Below are positions 9,701 to 19,117 of a DNA stretch of 64,000 nt, in pieces. The notes under the pieces were generated by a model, which made no database searches, was not told where the DNA came from, and saw only the letters and a list, made by a program, of their open reading frames with translations. Source of the DNA: Streptomyces sp. ICC1 (lineage in GTDB: Bacteria; Actinomycetota; Actinomycetes; Streptomycetales; Streptomycetaceae); assembly GCF_003287935.1 (NCBI RefSeq), contig NZ_CP030287.1:1798001-1862000 (forward strand). The letters run 5' to 3'. Numbering within the stretch: the first letter of the stretch is position 1; each line of letters begins with the position of its first letter. The position numbers and the translations under genes are program-made.

Positions 9701-9753
9701 GCTCGACACCCGTTCGCTCAACCGTGCCACGCTCGCCCGCCAGCTGCTCCTGA
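6751..9753 (+). CDS. Membrane pseudokinase with split kinase fold; 3' end abnormal
   Basis: Read from GTG 6751 (GGGGGAGG upstream). Residues 1 to about 200 resemble a kinase N-lobe plus catalytic loop, but HRD is HRN (Asn158), the Mg-binding Asn is Thr and DFG is absent, so I expect no phosphotransfer. About 370 residues of Gly/Pro/Ala-rich sequence then intervene. The C-lobe resumes near residue 569 (TDLWGLGALLYRAVQGHAPYP), followed by one membrane segment at about 723-743 and a Pro/Ser/Gly extracellular linker. After about position 9125 the frame is only antisense to an ABC exporter fragment and then overlaps the next gene. The last 200 or so residues are therefore unlikely to be native. 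The neighbouring active kinase at 3900 is the obvious functional partner. Confidence 0.6.
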   Translation: MEDYAGRILADRYRLPLPPSDEYELIETRAFDTRSGQEVLVRQVPLPEVVDAELLDGPRGGPAAAVGRRASGELPAVRRAIAAAQAAASVPDHPRLDQVFDVFAEGGSLWIVSELVPARPLAALIADEPLSPYRAAEVAADVLTALRVLHAHGWTHRNITTRTVLICEDGRVVLTGLAAGAAEDALCGYDPVPPREGVWPFEGDGYAAAITPGAAGTGPEGGAVAGRAAGPGGSAAAGGALAGYGAGADSGAVTRYAAGPDPTFDSDSYSRSDSGTGAGPAVRGPGSGAGDGAGAEAAAYAPLVAPGYDTGPRYTDHITPGGSGERPDLKAAARAGAIAAYRAGAQAAARITEQRKAGAEPGQEAAAEPRPAGSNLPRGYSYPYGGPEGGGAWHGATPRRQALPPAETEALPPAETAPLPPAETEARAPQSEQPPQGAPAPPAPQRAPQRAAALPPVPARPVLPAQLALPQGYRQADAPDTPDGPATGRFGHGDPQRPGTPGPATRPAAGPGSGYGQPRPGQGGTPPRTQPQHESPAPATAPATAPAGGGWGSGPRSGLDAERARQTRMAVVGAVTERWSPEQAQAVHGPWQLAAPVGPATDLWGLGALLYRAVQGHAPYPEDSVAELVELVCAESPAFAEECGPLRPVVESLLRQDPTERPDFEELRGWLRSLVRSAPEPDGGFAMFPLPEPDPARLPVVRRRGDLHGRHRSAEHPRKPRSLGRSLLLGILALLAGAVAYAMFFMPQSAGQGGQKAAGMGQPSHAQSQGQSPGPSPSPKPSGSGQAPSPSVHAGRPVDEGGHGGHDDADGRHPPAAGHAGAHFEVDELLGLLGAGLGEGVGAAHRSAEQDAADRQGLGDRRGHRGQLLLARRGDLLSLAADPAGAAGPAGEGGGAGEGRWSGRSGIAGQLPVERVFTGKGQDIRVNGSQGLSPSGSRGSRARRGRWEGFPFVGSCDRVLGCGQGLSATRVSLAAWPPGRPTPCSTPVRSTVPRSPASCS
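9130..9403 (-). pseudogene. Fragment of an ABC exporter (ATP-binding/permease) gene
   Basis: On the minus strand one frame reads VGRERKKITAPGQKQLATM, then SLSVSGILLGRTMGRADSLT, and ends MAGRWRMSTIGIVMAAMPAL plus IYWAAG. That is the characteristic membrane-domain region of actinobacterial multidrug-type ABC exporters (family recognition from memory, no search run). Only about 90 codons are present. There is no ATPase domain, and similarity stops at about 9403 on one side and at 9130 on the other. It lies antisense inside the 3' end of the pseudokinase frame, so it is either a rearrangement remnant or an assembly join. Confidence 0.65.
9632..9656 (+). promoter_or_regulatory. Perfect palindrome upstream of the winged-helix gene
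   Basis: Arms of 11 bases (GTTGCGGACAG and CTGTCCGCAAC) around a GGA spacer, ending 18 bases before the ATG at 9675. This is the size and place expected for a repressor operator. Confidence 0.6.
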
Positions 9754-10799
9754 ACCGCGCCGAGATGTCCGCGGCCGACGCCGTCGAGCACCTGCTCGGG
9801 CTGCAGGCCCAGAACGTGAAGCCCCCGTACTTCCAGCTCCACGCCCGCCTCGCCGGCTTCCGCCCCGCCGAGCTCGCCGGGCTCATGGAGTCCCGCGAGG
9901 CCGTCCGGATCGTCACCATGAGGTCCACCATCCACACCCACACGGCCCACGACGCGCTCACCCTGCGGCCGCTCGTCCAGCCCGCCCGCGACCGCGAGGT
10001 CACCTACTTCCGCAAGGGCCTCACCGGAGTGGACCTGGACGCCCTGGCCGAGCACGCGCGGGCGTTCGTCGAGGCCGAGCCGCGCACCATGGCGGAGATC
10101 CGCGAGGAGCTGCTCACGCGGTGGCCGGACGCCGATCCGCAGTCGCTGTCCGTCGCCGCCCGCTGCCGCCTGCCGCTCGTCCAGGTGACCCCGCGCGGGG
10201 TGTGGGGCAGGAGCGGGCAGGTACGGCTCACCACCCTGCGGAAGTGGGTGGGCGACGGAGACGGCCGGGACGAGGGCGCGGCGGCCTCCGTCGACGAGGC
10301 CGTCCTGCGCTACCTCGGGGCCTTCGGGCCCGCCTCCGTCAAGGACATGCAGACCTGGGCCGGCCTCACGCGGCTGCGCGAGGCCTTCGAGCGGCTGCGG
10401 CCCCGGCTGGCCGTCTTCCAGGACGAGAACGGCGTCGAGCTCTTCGACCTGCCCGAGGCGCCCCGCCCCGACGCCGACGTGCCCGCCCCGCCGCGCTTCC
10501 TCCCCGAGTTCGACAACCTGCTCCTCTCCCACGCCGACCGCGCCCGCGTCATCGCCCCCGAGCTCAAGGGGCGCACCTGGTCGGGCAACCAGGCCCACTG
10601 CACCCTGCTCCTCGACGGCTTCCTCGCCGGGCTCTGGAAGGCGGACGGCGCCGCGCTCACCGTCGAGCTGTTCTCCCCCGTCTCCGCGCGGCAGGAGGAG
10701 GAGATCGTCGCCGAAGGCGAAGCCCTCCTCGCCGCCATGGCCGAGGACGCGGAGCCCACCGCCGGCGCCCGTGTCCGCTTCGGGTCAATCCGCGGCTGA
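9675..10799 (+). CDS. Winged-helix DNA-binding domain-containing protein (HTH_42 / YcaQ-like)
   Basis: A 374-residue protein of the actinobacterial winged-helix (COG3214-like) family. Recognisable parts are the N-terminal LLGLQAQNVKPPYFQLHARL, the middle RSTIHTHTAHDAL and the C-terminal LPEFDNLLLSHADRARV. Relatives such as E. coli YcaQ act on DNA crosslinks, while many actinobacterial members are unstudied, so the role here is open. The length is normal. The start ATG lies 18 bases after a perfect 25-bp palindrome, which suggests control by a repressor, possibly itself. It is read toward the acyl-CoA synthetase, 36 bases away. Confidence 0.8.
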   Translation: MASRTPHPVLDTRSLNRATLARQLLLNRAEMSAADAVEHLLGLQAQNVKPPYFQLHARLAGFRPAELAGLMESREAVRIVTMRSTIHTHTAHDALTLRPLVQPARDREVTYFRKGLTGVDLDALAEHARAFVEAEPRTMAEIREELLTRWPDADPQSLSVAARCRLPLVQVTPRGVWGRSGQVRLTTLRKWVGDGDGRDEGAAASVDEAVLRYLGAFGPASVKDMQTWAGLTRLREAFERLRPRLAVFQDENGVELFDLPEAPRPDADVPAPPRFLPEFDNLLLSHADRARVIAPELKGRTWSGNQAHCTLLLDGFLAGLWKADGAALTVELFSPVSARQEEEIVAEGEALLAAMAEDAEPTAGARVRFGSIRG

Positions 10800-10835
10800 C
10801 GCCGCTCTGGTGACCCCCGTACCCGACACGGCACG

Positions 10836-12551
10836 ATGCCTGACATGACCGAGAACACGGCGCACGCGCCGTACGTGAATCCAGACGCCACCGCCCGGTT
10901 CCTCGCGGCGCGCGACTTCCTCCTGGAGCGCCGCGGGGACTACGAAGCCGCCCGCGCCGGATTCACCTGGCCCCGCCCCGAGCGCTTCAACTGGGCCCTG
11001 GACTGGTTCGACCACATCGCCACCGGGAACGGCACCGACGCCCTGCGGATCGTCGAGGAGGACGGCACCAGCCGGGGCGTCTCCTTCGGGGAGATGGCCA
11101 ACCGCTCCGACTCCGCCGCCAACTGGCTGCGCGCCCAGGGCGTCGCCGCCGGCGACCGGATCCTCGTCATGCTCGGCAACCAGCGCGAGCTGTGGGAGGT
11201 GATGCTCGCCGCCATGAAGCTGCGGGCCGTCGTCATCCCCGCCACCCCGCTCCTCGGCCCCGCCGACCTGCGCGACCGCGTGGAGCGGGGCCAAGTGCGC
11301 CACGTCATCGCGCGGGCCGAGGACACGGCCAAGTTCGAGGGGGTCCCCGGCGGGTACACCCGGATCGCGGCCGGGCCCGAGGCCCCGACCGGATGGCGGC
11401 GGCTGGAGGACATCTACGACACCGACTGCCACTTCACCCCGGACGGCGAGACCCTCGCCACCGACCCGCTGATGCTGTACTTCACCTCGGGCACCACCGC
11501 CCGGCCCAAGCTCGTCGAGCACACGCACGCCTCGTACCCGATCGGGCACCTGTCCACCATGTACTGGCTCGGGCTGCGCCCCGGCGACGTGCACCTCAAC
11601 ATCGCCTCGCCCGGCTGGGCCAAACACGCCTGGTCCAACCTCTTCGCCCCGTGGAACGCCGGCGCCACCGTCTTCGTCCACAACTACGCGCGCTTCGACC
11701 CCGAGCGGCTGATGGCCGAAATGGACCGGCACGGCGTGACGAGCTTCTGCGCCCCGCCCACCGTGTGGCGGATGCTGATCCAGTCCGACCTCACCCTGCT
11801 CCGCACCCCGCCGCGCGAGGCCGTCGCCGCGGGCGAGCCGCTCAACCCCGAGGTCATCGACAAGGTCCGCGAGGCGTGGGGGGTGACCATCCGCGACGGC
11901 TTCGGCCAGACCGAGACCACCCTGCAGGTCGGCAATTTCCCCGGCGCACCCGTCAAGCCGGGCTCGATGGGCCGCCCCGCCCCCGGCTACGAGATCGTGC
12001 TGCTCGACCCGGTCAGCGGCAAGGAGTCCGCCGACGAGGGCGAGCTGTGCGTGGCCCTCGGCCCCCGCCCCGCGGGGGTGATGACCGGCTACCGCGACGA
12101 CGCCGAGCGCACCGCCGAGGCCATGGCCGGCGGCCTCTATCGCACCGGCGACATCGCCTCGCGCGACGCCGACGGGTACCTCACCTACGTGGGCCGGGCC
12201 GATGACGTCTTCAAGGCCTCCGACTACAAGATCAGCCCGTTCGAGCTGGAGAGCGCCCTGCTGGAGCACGAGGCCGTGGCGGAGGCCGCCGTCGTCCCCG
12301 CGCCGGACGAGCTGCGCCTCGCCGTCCCGAAGGCGTACGTCACGCTCGCCGCGGGCTGGCAGCCCGGGCCGGAGACGGCCCGCGTGCTCTTCGCGCACTC
12401 CCGCGCTGTGCTGTCCCCCTACAAGAGGATCCGCCGCATCGAATTCGCCGAGCTCCCCAAGACCGTGTCCGGGAAGATCCGCCGGGTGGAACTGCGGGAG
12501 CTCACCGCGGCCGGCTCGGCGGCGGAGTACGACGAGGCGGAGCTGACCTGA
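10836..12551 (+). CDS. Acyl-CoA synthetase (AMP-forming, medium-chain/ACSM-like)
   Basis: A 571-residue member of the ANL adenylation superfamily. It should activate a carboxylic acid as acyl-AMP and transfer it to CoA. The P-loop-like YFTSGTTARPK, the core DGFGQTETT, GLYRTGDIASRDADGYL and the C-terminal LPKTVSGKIRRVEL with its adenylating Lys are all present, so it looks active. SPGWAKHAW, APWNAG and the DIASRD region resemble the medium-chain/benzoate-type acyl-CoA synthetases more than acetyl-CoA synthetase. The substrate cannot be told from sequence. Two starts are possible, ATG 10836 or 10845, and neither has a clear ribosome-binding site. No biosynthetic partner is adjacent. Confidence 0.85.
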   Translation: MPDMTENTAHAPYVNPDATARFLAARDFLLERRGDYEAARAGFTWPRPERFNWALDWFDHIATGNGTDALRIVEEDGTSRGVSFGEMANRSDSAANWLRAQGVAAGDRILVMLGNQRELWEVMLAAMKLRAVVIPATPLLGPADLRDRVERGQVRHVIARAEDTAKFEGVPGGYTRIAAGPEAPTGWRRLEDIYDTDCHFTPDGETLATDPLMLYFTSGTTARPKLVEHTHASYPIGHLSTMYWLGLRPGDVHLNIASPGWAKHAWSNLFAPWNAGATVFVHNYARFDPERLMAEMDRHGVTSFCAPPTVWRMLIQSDLTLLRTPPREAVAAGEPLNPEVIDKVREAWGVTIRDGFGQTETTLQVGNFPGAPVKPGSMGRPAPGYEIVLLDPVSGKESADEGELCVALGPRPAGVMTGYRDDAERTAEAMAGGLYRTGDIASRDADGYLTYVGRADDVFKASDYKISPFELESALLEHEAVAEAAVVPAPDELRLAVPKAYVTLAAGWQPGPETARVLFAHSRAVLSPYKRIRRIEFAELPKTVSGKIRRVELRELTAAGSAAEYDEAELT

Positions 12552-12569
12552 GCCCGGGCGGTACGGTAC

Positions 12570-12589
12570 GGGGCCGCGCGCGCGGCCCC
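12570..12589. terminator. GC-rich palindrome between convergent genes
   Basis: A perfect 20-base palindrome, GGGGCCGCGCGCGCGGCCCC, 18 bases after the synthetase stop. It could act as a terminator for the synthetase and from the opposite side. Confidence 0.5.
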
Positions 12590-12592
12590 GCT

Positions 12593-12691
12593 GAGGCGAC
12601 CCCGTACCGGCGGCGGCCCCGCGGAGGCGACCCCGTACCGGCGGCGGCCCCGCGGAGGCGACCCCGTACCGGCGGCGGCTACGCGGAGGCG
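12593..12691. repeat. 31-bp tandem repeat, just over three copies
   Basis: The unit starts GAGGCGACCCCGTACCGGCG and recurs with exact 31-base period at 12593, 12624, 12655 and partly 12686. The last copies contain the stop codon and final codons (ASA-stop) of the glutathione peroxidase gene, so the repeat grew out of, or into, a coding end. Confidence 0.85.
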
Positions 12692-13173
12692 GGGAGCAGC
12701 GCCTCGATGGCCTCGATGACCTCGGGGGCCTCGGGCTCGGTGCGCGGGCGGAAGCGGCCCACGACCTCGCCGGCCGGGGAGATGAGGAACTTCTCGAAGT
12801 TCCAGGTGATGTCCCCGGCCTCGCCCTCGGCGTCCGGGATCTTCACCAGCTCCTGGTACAGCGGGTGCCGGTTCTCACCGTTGACCTCGGACTTCTCCAG
12901 CATCGGGAAGGTGACGCCGAAGCCGGCCGCGCAGAAGGTCTGGATGTCGTCCGCGTTGCCCGGCTCCTGCCCGCCGAACTGGTTGCAGGGCACGCCGATG
13001 ACGGTGAAGCCCTTCTCCTCGTACGTGAACTGCAGCCGGGCCAGACCCGAGTACTGGGGGGTGAGGCCGCACTGCGAGGCGGTGTTCACGAGCAGGATCG
13101 CCTTGCCCTTGTACGCGCCGAGGCTGGTGGGCTCGTCGGACAGGGTGGTCAGGGGGATGTCGTACAGGCTCAT
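12679..13173 (-). CDS. Glutathione peroxidase family protein (Cys type)
   Basis: A 164-residue thiol peroxidase of the GPx family, which reduces H2O2 or organic peroxides. The peroxidatic Cys is at residue 35 in NTASQCGL. Gln of CNQFGGQEPG and Trp/Asn of WNFEKFL complete the catalytic tetrad. Actinobacteria use mycothiol and thioredoxin rather than glutathione, so the reductant is probably thioredoxin (inference). The length is normal. The start at 13173 has GAGGAGAG seven bases upstream. Its 3' end lies within a 31-bp tandem repeat that also supplies the stop codon. Confidence 0.93.
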   Translation of the reverse strand: MSLYDIPLTTLSDEPTSLGAYKGKAILLVNTASQCGLTPQYSGLARLQFTYEEKGFTVIGVPCNQFGGQEPGNADDIQTFCAAGFGVTFPMLEKSEVNGENRHPLYQELVKIPDAEGEAGDITWNFEKFLISPAGEVVGRFRPRTEPEAPEVIEAIEALLPASA

Positions 13174-13214
13174 CAAGCTCTCCTCGGCAGAAAGGCAGGC
13201 AATACCCCCCGAGC

Positions 13215-14201
13215 CTAGGCCCCTGCCGCGACGAGTCCGTCCGCCGGGTCGTTGACCGGCTGCGGCATGCCCGTGAGGTCCATGACGAAGAGGGGTATCC
13301 CCAGCTCGTCCGCGCGCGTGCGCGCCTCCCGGGTGTATCCGGCGAGCGAGAAGTAGACGCTCGTCGCGGAGGCGGTGAGCCCGTTCAGCCAGACGCACTC
13401 CACGGCCCGCAGCCCGGCCGGCGCCGTGGTCGGGTCCACCTGGGCGACCAGGCCCGGGGCCCGCAGGTCCACCGCCGCCGAGGGGATGGGCCGGCCGTCG
13501 GGCTGGCGCACGTCCTGGAAGCCGAGCCAGCGCAGGTACAGGGCGGCCGTGGCCACCGCGTCCCGGGCGGTACGGATGGTCACGGGGCGGAAGGCGGGGC
13601 GCGGCACCGGCCGGCTGGGTCCGGTGCCCGGTCCCGCGCCCGCGCCCGGTCCCGCGCCCGCGCCCGGACCCGCGCCCGGACCGGAGCCCGCGCCCGGACC
13701 CGCGCCCGGACCGGAGCCCCGGTCCTGGGGAGCGGGGCGGCTCCCGGAGCTCCCGCTGCTCCCGCCGCTCTCCGGGGCCGGCCCTCCGGGCGCGGTCCCC
13801 GCGGGCGGGTCCGTCCGTACCTCCCCGCCCGCGGACTCCCGCGAAAGCTGCGCGGGGGACCCCTGCGGCCCCTGGGGCGGCGTTCGTACGACCGGCACGA
13901 CCGGCACCGCCGGCGCCGCGGGCGGCAGCGGCGCTGCCGGCGGGTGCACGGGAATCAGCACCACCGTCCCGCAGGACCCGCACCCGACCTCCGGGTGCGG
14001 CCAGTCGCTCTCCCGCCCGCAGGATCCGCAGCGCACCGTCACCCACCCCTCCGACCAGGTGCGGTGGGTGAGCTCCTGGGGTGGCGCCGCCAGGTCCAGC
14101 GGCGGGATGACCGGGGTCCCGCAGGCGCAGGGGAAGACCGGGGTGACGTAGTCGTTCTCCCGCAGGCACGCCGGGCAGCGCACCGGTACCGCATCCGCCA
14201 T
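13215..14201 (-). CDS. Zinc-ribbon protein with Mrr-like restriction-endonuclease domain
   Basis: 328 residues. The N-terminus has two Cys4-type ribbons (CPAC with CACG, and CGSCG twice). The middle is a Pro/Gly/Ala linker of about 130 residues containing GPGAGPGAG repeats. The last 130 residues (RDAVATAALYLRWLGFQDVR, AAVDLRAPGLVAQVD, SLAGYTREARTRADELGI) resemble the Mrr_cat fold of the PD-(D/E)XK nucleases. The usual catalytic (E/Q)xK reads QVD here, so the Lys is lost and nuclease activity is doubtful. The start ATG 14201 has GGAGGGGG upstream; an earlier in-frame start at 14249 looks less likely. The peroxidase gene starts 41 bases downstream on the same strand. Confidence 0.7.
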   Translation of the reverse strand: MADAVPVRCPACLRENDYVTPVFPCACGTPVIPPLDLAAPPQELTHRTWSEGWVTVRCGSCGRESDWPHPEVGCGSCGTVVLIPVHPPAAPLPPAAPAVPVVPVVRTPPQGPQGSPAQLSRESAGGEVRTDPPAGTAPGGPAPESGGSSGSSGSRPAPQDRGSGPGAGPGAGSGPGAGPGAGAGPGAGAGPGTGPSRPVPRPAFRPVTIRTARDAVATAALYLRWLGFQDVRQPDGRPIPSAAVDLRAPGLVAQVDPTTAPAGLRAVECVWLNGLTASATSVYFSLAGYTREARTRADELGIPLFVMDLTGMPQPVNDPADGLVAAGA

Positions 14202-14359
14202 GAGAACCGGACCCCCTCCGTCGCTGTGCGTACGGCCATGCTCCACCACCCGCCACCGCGGAGGCGGCCAGACCCTCGATTTTCAGTCGAGCCCTGGTCT
14301 TTCGTACAACTCACCGACCGAGACGCGGCTTTTGGTGGGTTCCGGGCTGCCGTACCGCC

Positions 14360-14425
14360 TTGACGTGTGCGGAGTCGCCGCTTAGCTTGTTCCGTATAGC
14401 AGAACAAAACTTCCGGATTACGGAA
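14360..14425 (+). promoter_or_regulatory. gcl promoter with two TTCC-N7-GGAA operators
   Basis: A -35 TTGACG at 14360-14365 and a -10 TAGCTT at 14383-14388 with 17 bases between. Two 15-bp palindromes follow at once: TTCCGTATAGCAGAA (14390-14404) and TTCCGGATTACGGAA (14411-14425), 21 bases apart, covering the expected start of transcription. The same arrangement occurs at hyi. Confidence 0.75.
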
Positions 14426-14457
14426 AAGCCTGACCGCCAGACCCGCAGGAGAACTCG

Positions 14458-16248
<1,791 letters not shown>

Positions 16249-16275
16249 TCCCATCAGGCTGGTCTAGCACCACCG

Positions 16276-16315
16276 AACGGCCCCCGTCCCTCCTCCAGGA
16301 GGAACGGGGGCCGTT
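16276..16315 (+). terminator. gcl terminator
   Basis: A long hairpin 27 bases after the gcl stop: AACGGCCCCCGT pairs with ACGGGGGCCGTT, and inside it CCTCCT pairs with AGGAGG. Confidence 0.85.
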
Positions 16316-16573
16316 CCGCGTGCCATCCGGGGCACAGGTCCCGGAGGCGTCCCGCGCCGCGGAACGCGCCACGGAACGCGCCGCAGGAGGCCGGCGTTCA
16401 GGGCATCCGGACGACGACGACGGTGATCCGGCCGACGATCGCGGCGACCTTCACGGTGCCGCCTTCACGGCCGTCTTCGCGGCCGCCTCATGGCGGACCG
16501 CGGCCCGTCCGCCCGGACCCGGTCAGGGGCGCGTCCGATGCCGCCCGGCCCCGCCGGGGCGTTCCCCCGGACC
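16316..16573. other. Gene-free stretch after gcl
   Basis: About 260 bases between the gcl terminator and the YCII gene stop. Apart from short direct repeats around TTCACGG and TTCGCGG I see no gene, hairpin or promoter that I can support. Confidence 0.5.
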
Positions 16574-16912
16574 TCAGGCGGTCGGGTCGGGCAAGATCTC
16601 CCGGACCTCTTGCGCACAGCGGCACGCGGCAGCGAGTTTGGCAGCCCACTCCAGCGCGTCCTCGCGCGAGGGCACATCGATGACCGAGAACCCGCCGAGG
16701 ACCGCCTTGGTCTCCGGGTACGGGCCGTCGGTGACGGTCCCATCGGTGGCCACGACGCTCGCCCGCTGCCTCTCCAGTCCACCGCCGAAGACCCACACGG
16801 CGGCCTCCCGAGCCTCCCGGACCACCGCCAGCGAGGCCTCGGCCACCTCGGACAGCTCCTCCGCGGGGAAGGTCATCGCGCCGTCATCGAACGAGATCAG
16901 GTACCGCGCCAT
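16574..16912 (-). CDS. YCII/DGPF-domain protein
   Basis: A 112-residue protein of the YCII-related (DGPF) family: MARYLISFDDGA, the signature VTDGPYPETKAVLGGFSVIDV, and the C-terminal EALEWAAKLA helix. These are small dimeric alpha-beta barrels, often next to ECF sigma factors in actinobacteria and otherwise of unknown function. No sigma factor is adjacent here. The start was taken at 16912, where the family begins; an in-frame ATG lies five codons upstream. It sits between gcl and catalase but is not obviously part of their pathway, and no shared operator is seen before it. Confidence 0.85.
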   Translation of the reverse strand: MARYLISFDDGAMTFPAEELSEVAEASLAVVREAREAAVWVFGGGLERQRASVVATDGTVTDGPYPETKAVLGGFSVIDVPSREDALEWAAKLAAACRCAQEVREILPDPTA

Positions 16913-17018
16913 ACATGGCTCCCTCATGACCCCCTTGGCCTTTGCCCCCCCCGGCCGCCCTCACGCTAGTGCTGTGACCGGGAAGGTCCGGTGCGCCCGC
17001 GCCATCGCCCGGGCATGC

Positions 17019-17060
17019 CAAAGAGCCGAGTCACGGGACCGTCCGTGACTCGGCTCTTTG
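17019..17060 (-). terminator. Perfect 18-bp stem-loop in the catalase 3' region
   Basis: Arms CAAAGAGCCGAGTCACGG (17019-17036) and its exact complement (17043-17060) around a six-base loop. The only gene reading toward it is catalase, whose stop is 356 bases away, so it may be a back-up terminator or the end of an unrecognised transcript. Confidence 0.7.
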
Positions 17061-17415
17061 AGTGTGTGCTGCTTGTTACCGCCCGACGGTACGAGGCTGG
17101 CGCGACAGGACGTTCGCACCGCCGGGCGGAGAGGGTGGGGGAGGTGTTCCTCCGCATGCAGGGGACTCTGTGCGTGGCCCCTATATATAGAGGAGTGATT
17201 GGCTGGGACCGTGGCGAACGGCGACGAGAACTCCGGCTTCGTCTCCCTCAGGTCAAGAGACGGGCCTCGGAACCCATTACCACCGCACTGGCTCGCTCGC
17301 TCGCCACGGTCCTCGTCCTGCCCTCACCGCGTACCACCCCTCATCCGGGTCCGCAGTGTGGGCTCGGCACCCGGAACCTGACCTCCCGTCAGGATCCCGG
17401 TGCAGCTTGTGTGGC
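17061..17415. other. Gene-free stretch after catalase
   Basis: About 355 bases with no ORF I would defend. It contains an unusual TATATATA run near 17183-17190, inside a GC-rich neighbourhood, and a short hairpin CCTGAC-CTCCC-GTCAGG at 17377-17393 that may help end catalase transcription. Confidence 0.5.
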
Positions 17416-18873
17416 TCAGGCGTCGCGCAGGGCGCGGACGGCCTCCTCGACGCGCTTGCCGTAGTCGGCGTCCGCGGCGTGGAAGTGAGCCAGGTTCTTC
17501 TCGATGACGTCCTCGAGGGTGACCTGAGACAGGCCGCCGGCGATGGTCGCCACCAGACGCTGCTTCTCGGCCTCCGACATCAGGCGGTAGAGCTCACCGG
17601 CCTGGAAGAAGTCGTCGTCCTTGGTGTGGGCCGGGGCCTCGTGGGTGCCCGTGTAGCCGGAGACGGCCTTCGGGGCGCCCAGCGCCAGGCCGGTCTCGGC
17701 CGGACCCTGGAACGAGTTGGGCTCGTAGTTCTTGTCGTGGCGCGAGCCGTTGCGCAGCGCCATGACGCCGTCGCGGCCGTAGTTGTCGGCCTTCGTGGCC
17801 TTCGGGGCGTTGACCGGGATCAGGGTGTGGTTCACACCGAGGCGGTAGCGCTGGGCGTCGGCGTACGCGAAGAGGCGGCCCTGGAGCATCTTGTCCGGCG
17901 AGGCGGTGATGCCCGGGACGAAGTTGTTCGGGGAGAACGCGGCCTGCTCGACCTCGGCGAAGACGTTGTCGGGGTTCCGGTCGAGGACCAGGCGGCCGAC
18001 ACGCTGCAGCGGGTAGTCCGTGTGCGGCCACACCTTGGTGAGGTCGAACGGGTTGAAGCGGTAGTCCGCGGCCTCGGCGGCGGGCATGATCTGGACGTAG
18101 AGGGTCCAGCTCGGGTTCACGCCGCGCTCGATCGCCTGCAGCAGGTCGGTCTGGTGCGAGTTGGCGTCCGAGCCGACGAGCTCGGCGGCCTGCTCGCCCG
18201 ACAGGCAGCGGATGCCCTGGTTCGTCTTGAAGTGGTACTTGACGAAGAAGGACTCGCCCTGCTCGTTCGTCCACTGGTACGTGTGGGAGCCGTAGCCGTT
18301 CATGTGGCGGTACGACGCGGGGATGCCGCGGTCACCCATCAGCCAGGTGATCTGGTGCGTCGCCTCGGGGGCGTGCGCCCAGAAGTCCCAGACGTTGTCC
18401 GCTTCCTGCTTGCCCGTGAAGGGGTCGCGCTTCTGCGAGTGGATGAAGTCGGGGAACTTGATCGGGTCCTTGATGAAGAACACCGGGGTGTTGTTGCCGA
18501 CGAGGTCGTAGTTGCCCTCTTCGGTGTAGAACTTGAGCGCGAAGCCGCGCGGGTCGCGGACCGCGTCCGCGCCACCCAGCGAGTCGGCCACGGTGGAGAA
18601 CCGCAGGAAGGTCTCGGTCTTCTTGCCGACCGTGTTCAGGAACGCGGCGCTGGTGTACGCGGTGACGTCGTCGGTCACCTCGAAGTGGCCGTACGCGGCG
18701 CTGCCGCGGGCGTGCACCACACGCTCCGGGATGCGCTCGCGGTTGAACCGGGCAAGCTTCTCGAGGAGCTGCTGGTCCTGGACCAGGAGCGGGCCACCGA
18801 CGCCGGCGGTAGCGGAGTTCTGGTTGTCGGCGACCGGGGCGCCAGACTCGGTCGTCAGCGTGCGCTTCGACAT
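17416..18873 (-). CDS. Catalase (monofunctional haem, clade 3 size)
   Basis: A 485-residue haem catalase. The active-site region FNRERIPERVVHARGSAAYG holds the distal His. The distal Asn lies in PVFFIKDPIKFPDFIHSQKRDP, and the proximal Tyr in RLFAYADAQRYRLG. The start ATG 18873 is chosen for its GGAAGG ribosome-binding site; an in-frame ATG at 18921 would lie within the operator. Uricase makes H2O2, so a catalase under the same operators fits urate breakdown. Its promoter carries both palindrome families: TCAACAGTTTGTTGA over the -35 and TTCCGTCATGCGGAA just after the -10. Confidence 0.95.
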   Translation of the reverse strand: MSKRTLTTESGAPVADNQNSATAGVGGPLLVQDQQLLEKLARFNRERIPERVVHARGSAAYGHFEVTDDVTAYTSAAFLNTVGKKTETFLRFSTVADSLGGADAVRDPRGFALKFYTEEGNYDLVGNNTPVFFIKDPIKFPDFIHSQKRDPFTGKQEADNVWDFWAHAPEATHQITWLMGDRGIPASYRHMNGYGSHTYQWTNEQGESFFVKYHFKTNQGIRCLSGEQAAELVGSDANSHQTDLLQAIERGVNPSWTLYVQIMPAAEAADYRFNPFDLTKVWPHTDYPLQRVGRLVLDRNPDNVFAEVEQAAFSPNNFVPGITASPDKMLQGRLFAYADAQRYRLGVNHTLIPVNAPKATKADNYGRDGVMALRNGSRHDKNYEPNSFQGPAETGLALGAPKAVSGYTGTHEAPAHTKDDDFFQAGELYRLMSEAEKQRLVATIAGGLSQVTLEDVIEKNLAHFHAADADYGKRVEEAVRALRDA

Positions 18874-18912
18874 GGTGACCTTCCGTACGGGGAACTGCTG
18901 ACGGAAATCGTC

Positions 18913-18969
18913 TTCCGTCATGCGGAACAGACTAATTTCGGTATGAACCTGACGTCAACAGTTTGTTGA
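18913..18969 (-). promoter_or_regulatory. Catalase promoter with both operator types
   Basis: Reading the minus strand: -35 TTGACG (18958-18953), 18-base spacer, -10 TAGTCT (18934-18929). The palindrome TCAACAGTTTGTTGA (18955-18969) overlaps the -35, and TTCCGTCATGCGGAA (18913-18927) begins one base after the -10, over the expected transcription start. Confidence 0.75.
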
Positions 18970-19080
18970 AAAGAAAGATGGAGGAGAGGTGATCCGGACG
19001 GTGCCGGCGCTTGGGCGCGACAGGACAGGTGTCAGCACCGGCACCATCCGGAAACTCAGGTCCCCGCGAGCGGGGAGGGG

Positions 19081-19103
19081 GGCGGCCCGGTGAACGGGCC
19101 GCC
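19081..19103 (-). terminator. Terminator of the hyi-reductase operon
   Basis: GGCGGCCCG pairs with CGGGCCGCC around a five-base loop, 14 bases past the reductase stop on the minus strand. Confidence 0.75.
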
Positions 19104-19117
19104 GATCAGAGCGAAGC

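Noticed and set aside
14270..14320. tRNA-like stem near CTCGATTTTCAGTCGAG
   Set aside because: A short hairpin only; no acceptor or T-arm and no CCA-compatible end.
17180..17415. Short ORFs after catalase
   Set aside because: No ribosome-binding site, no codon bias, compositionally noncoding.
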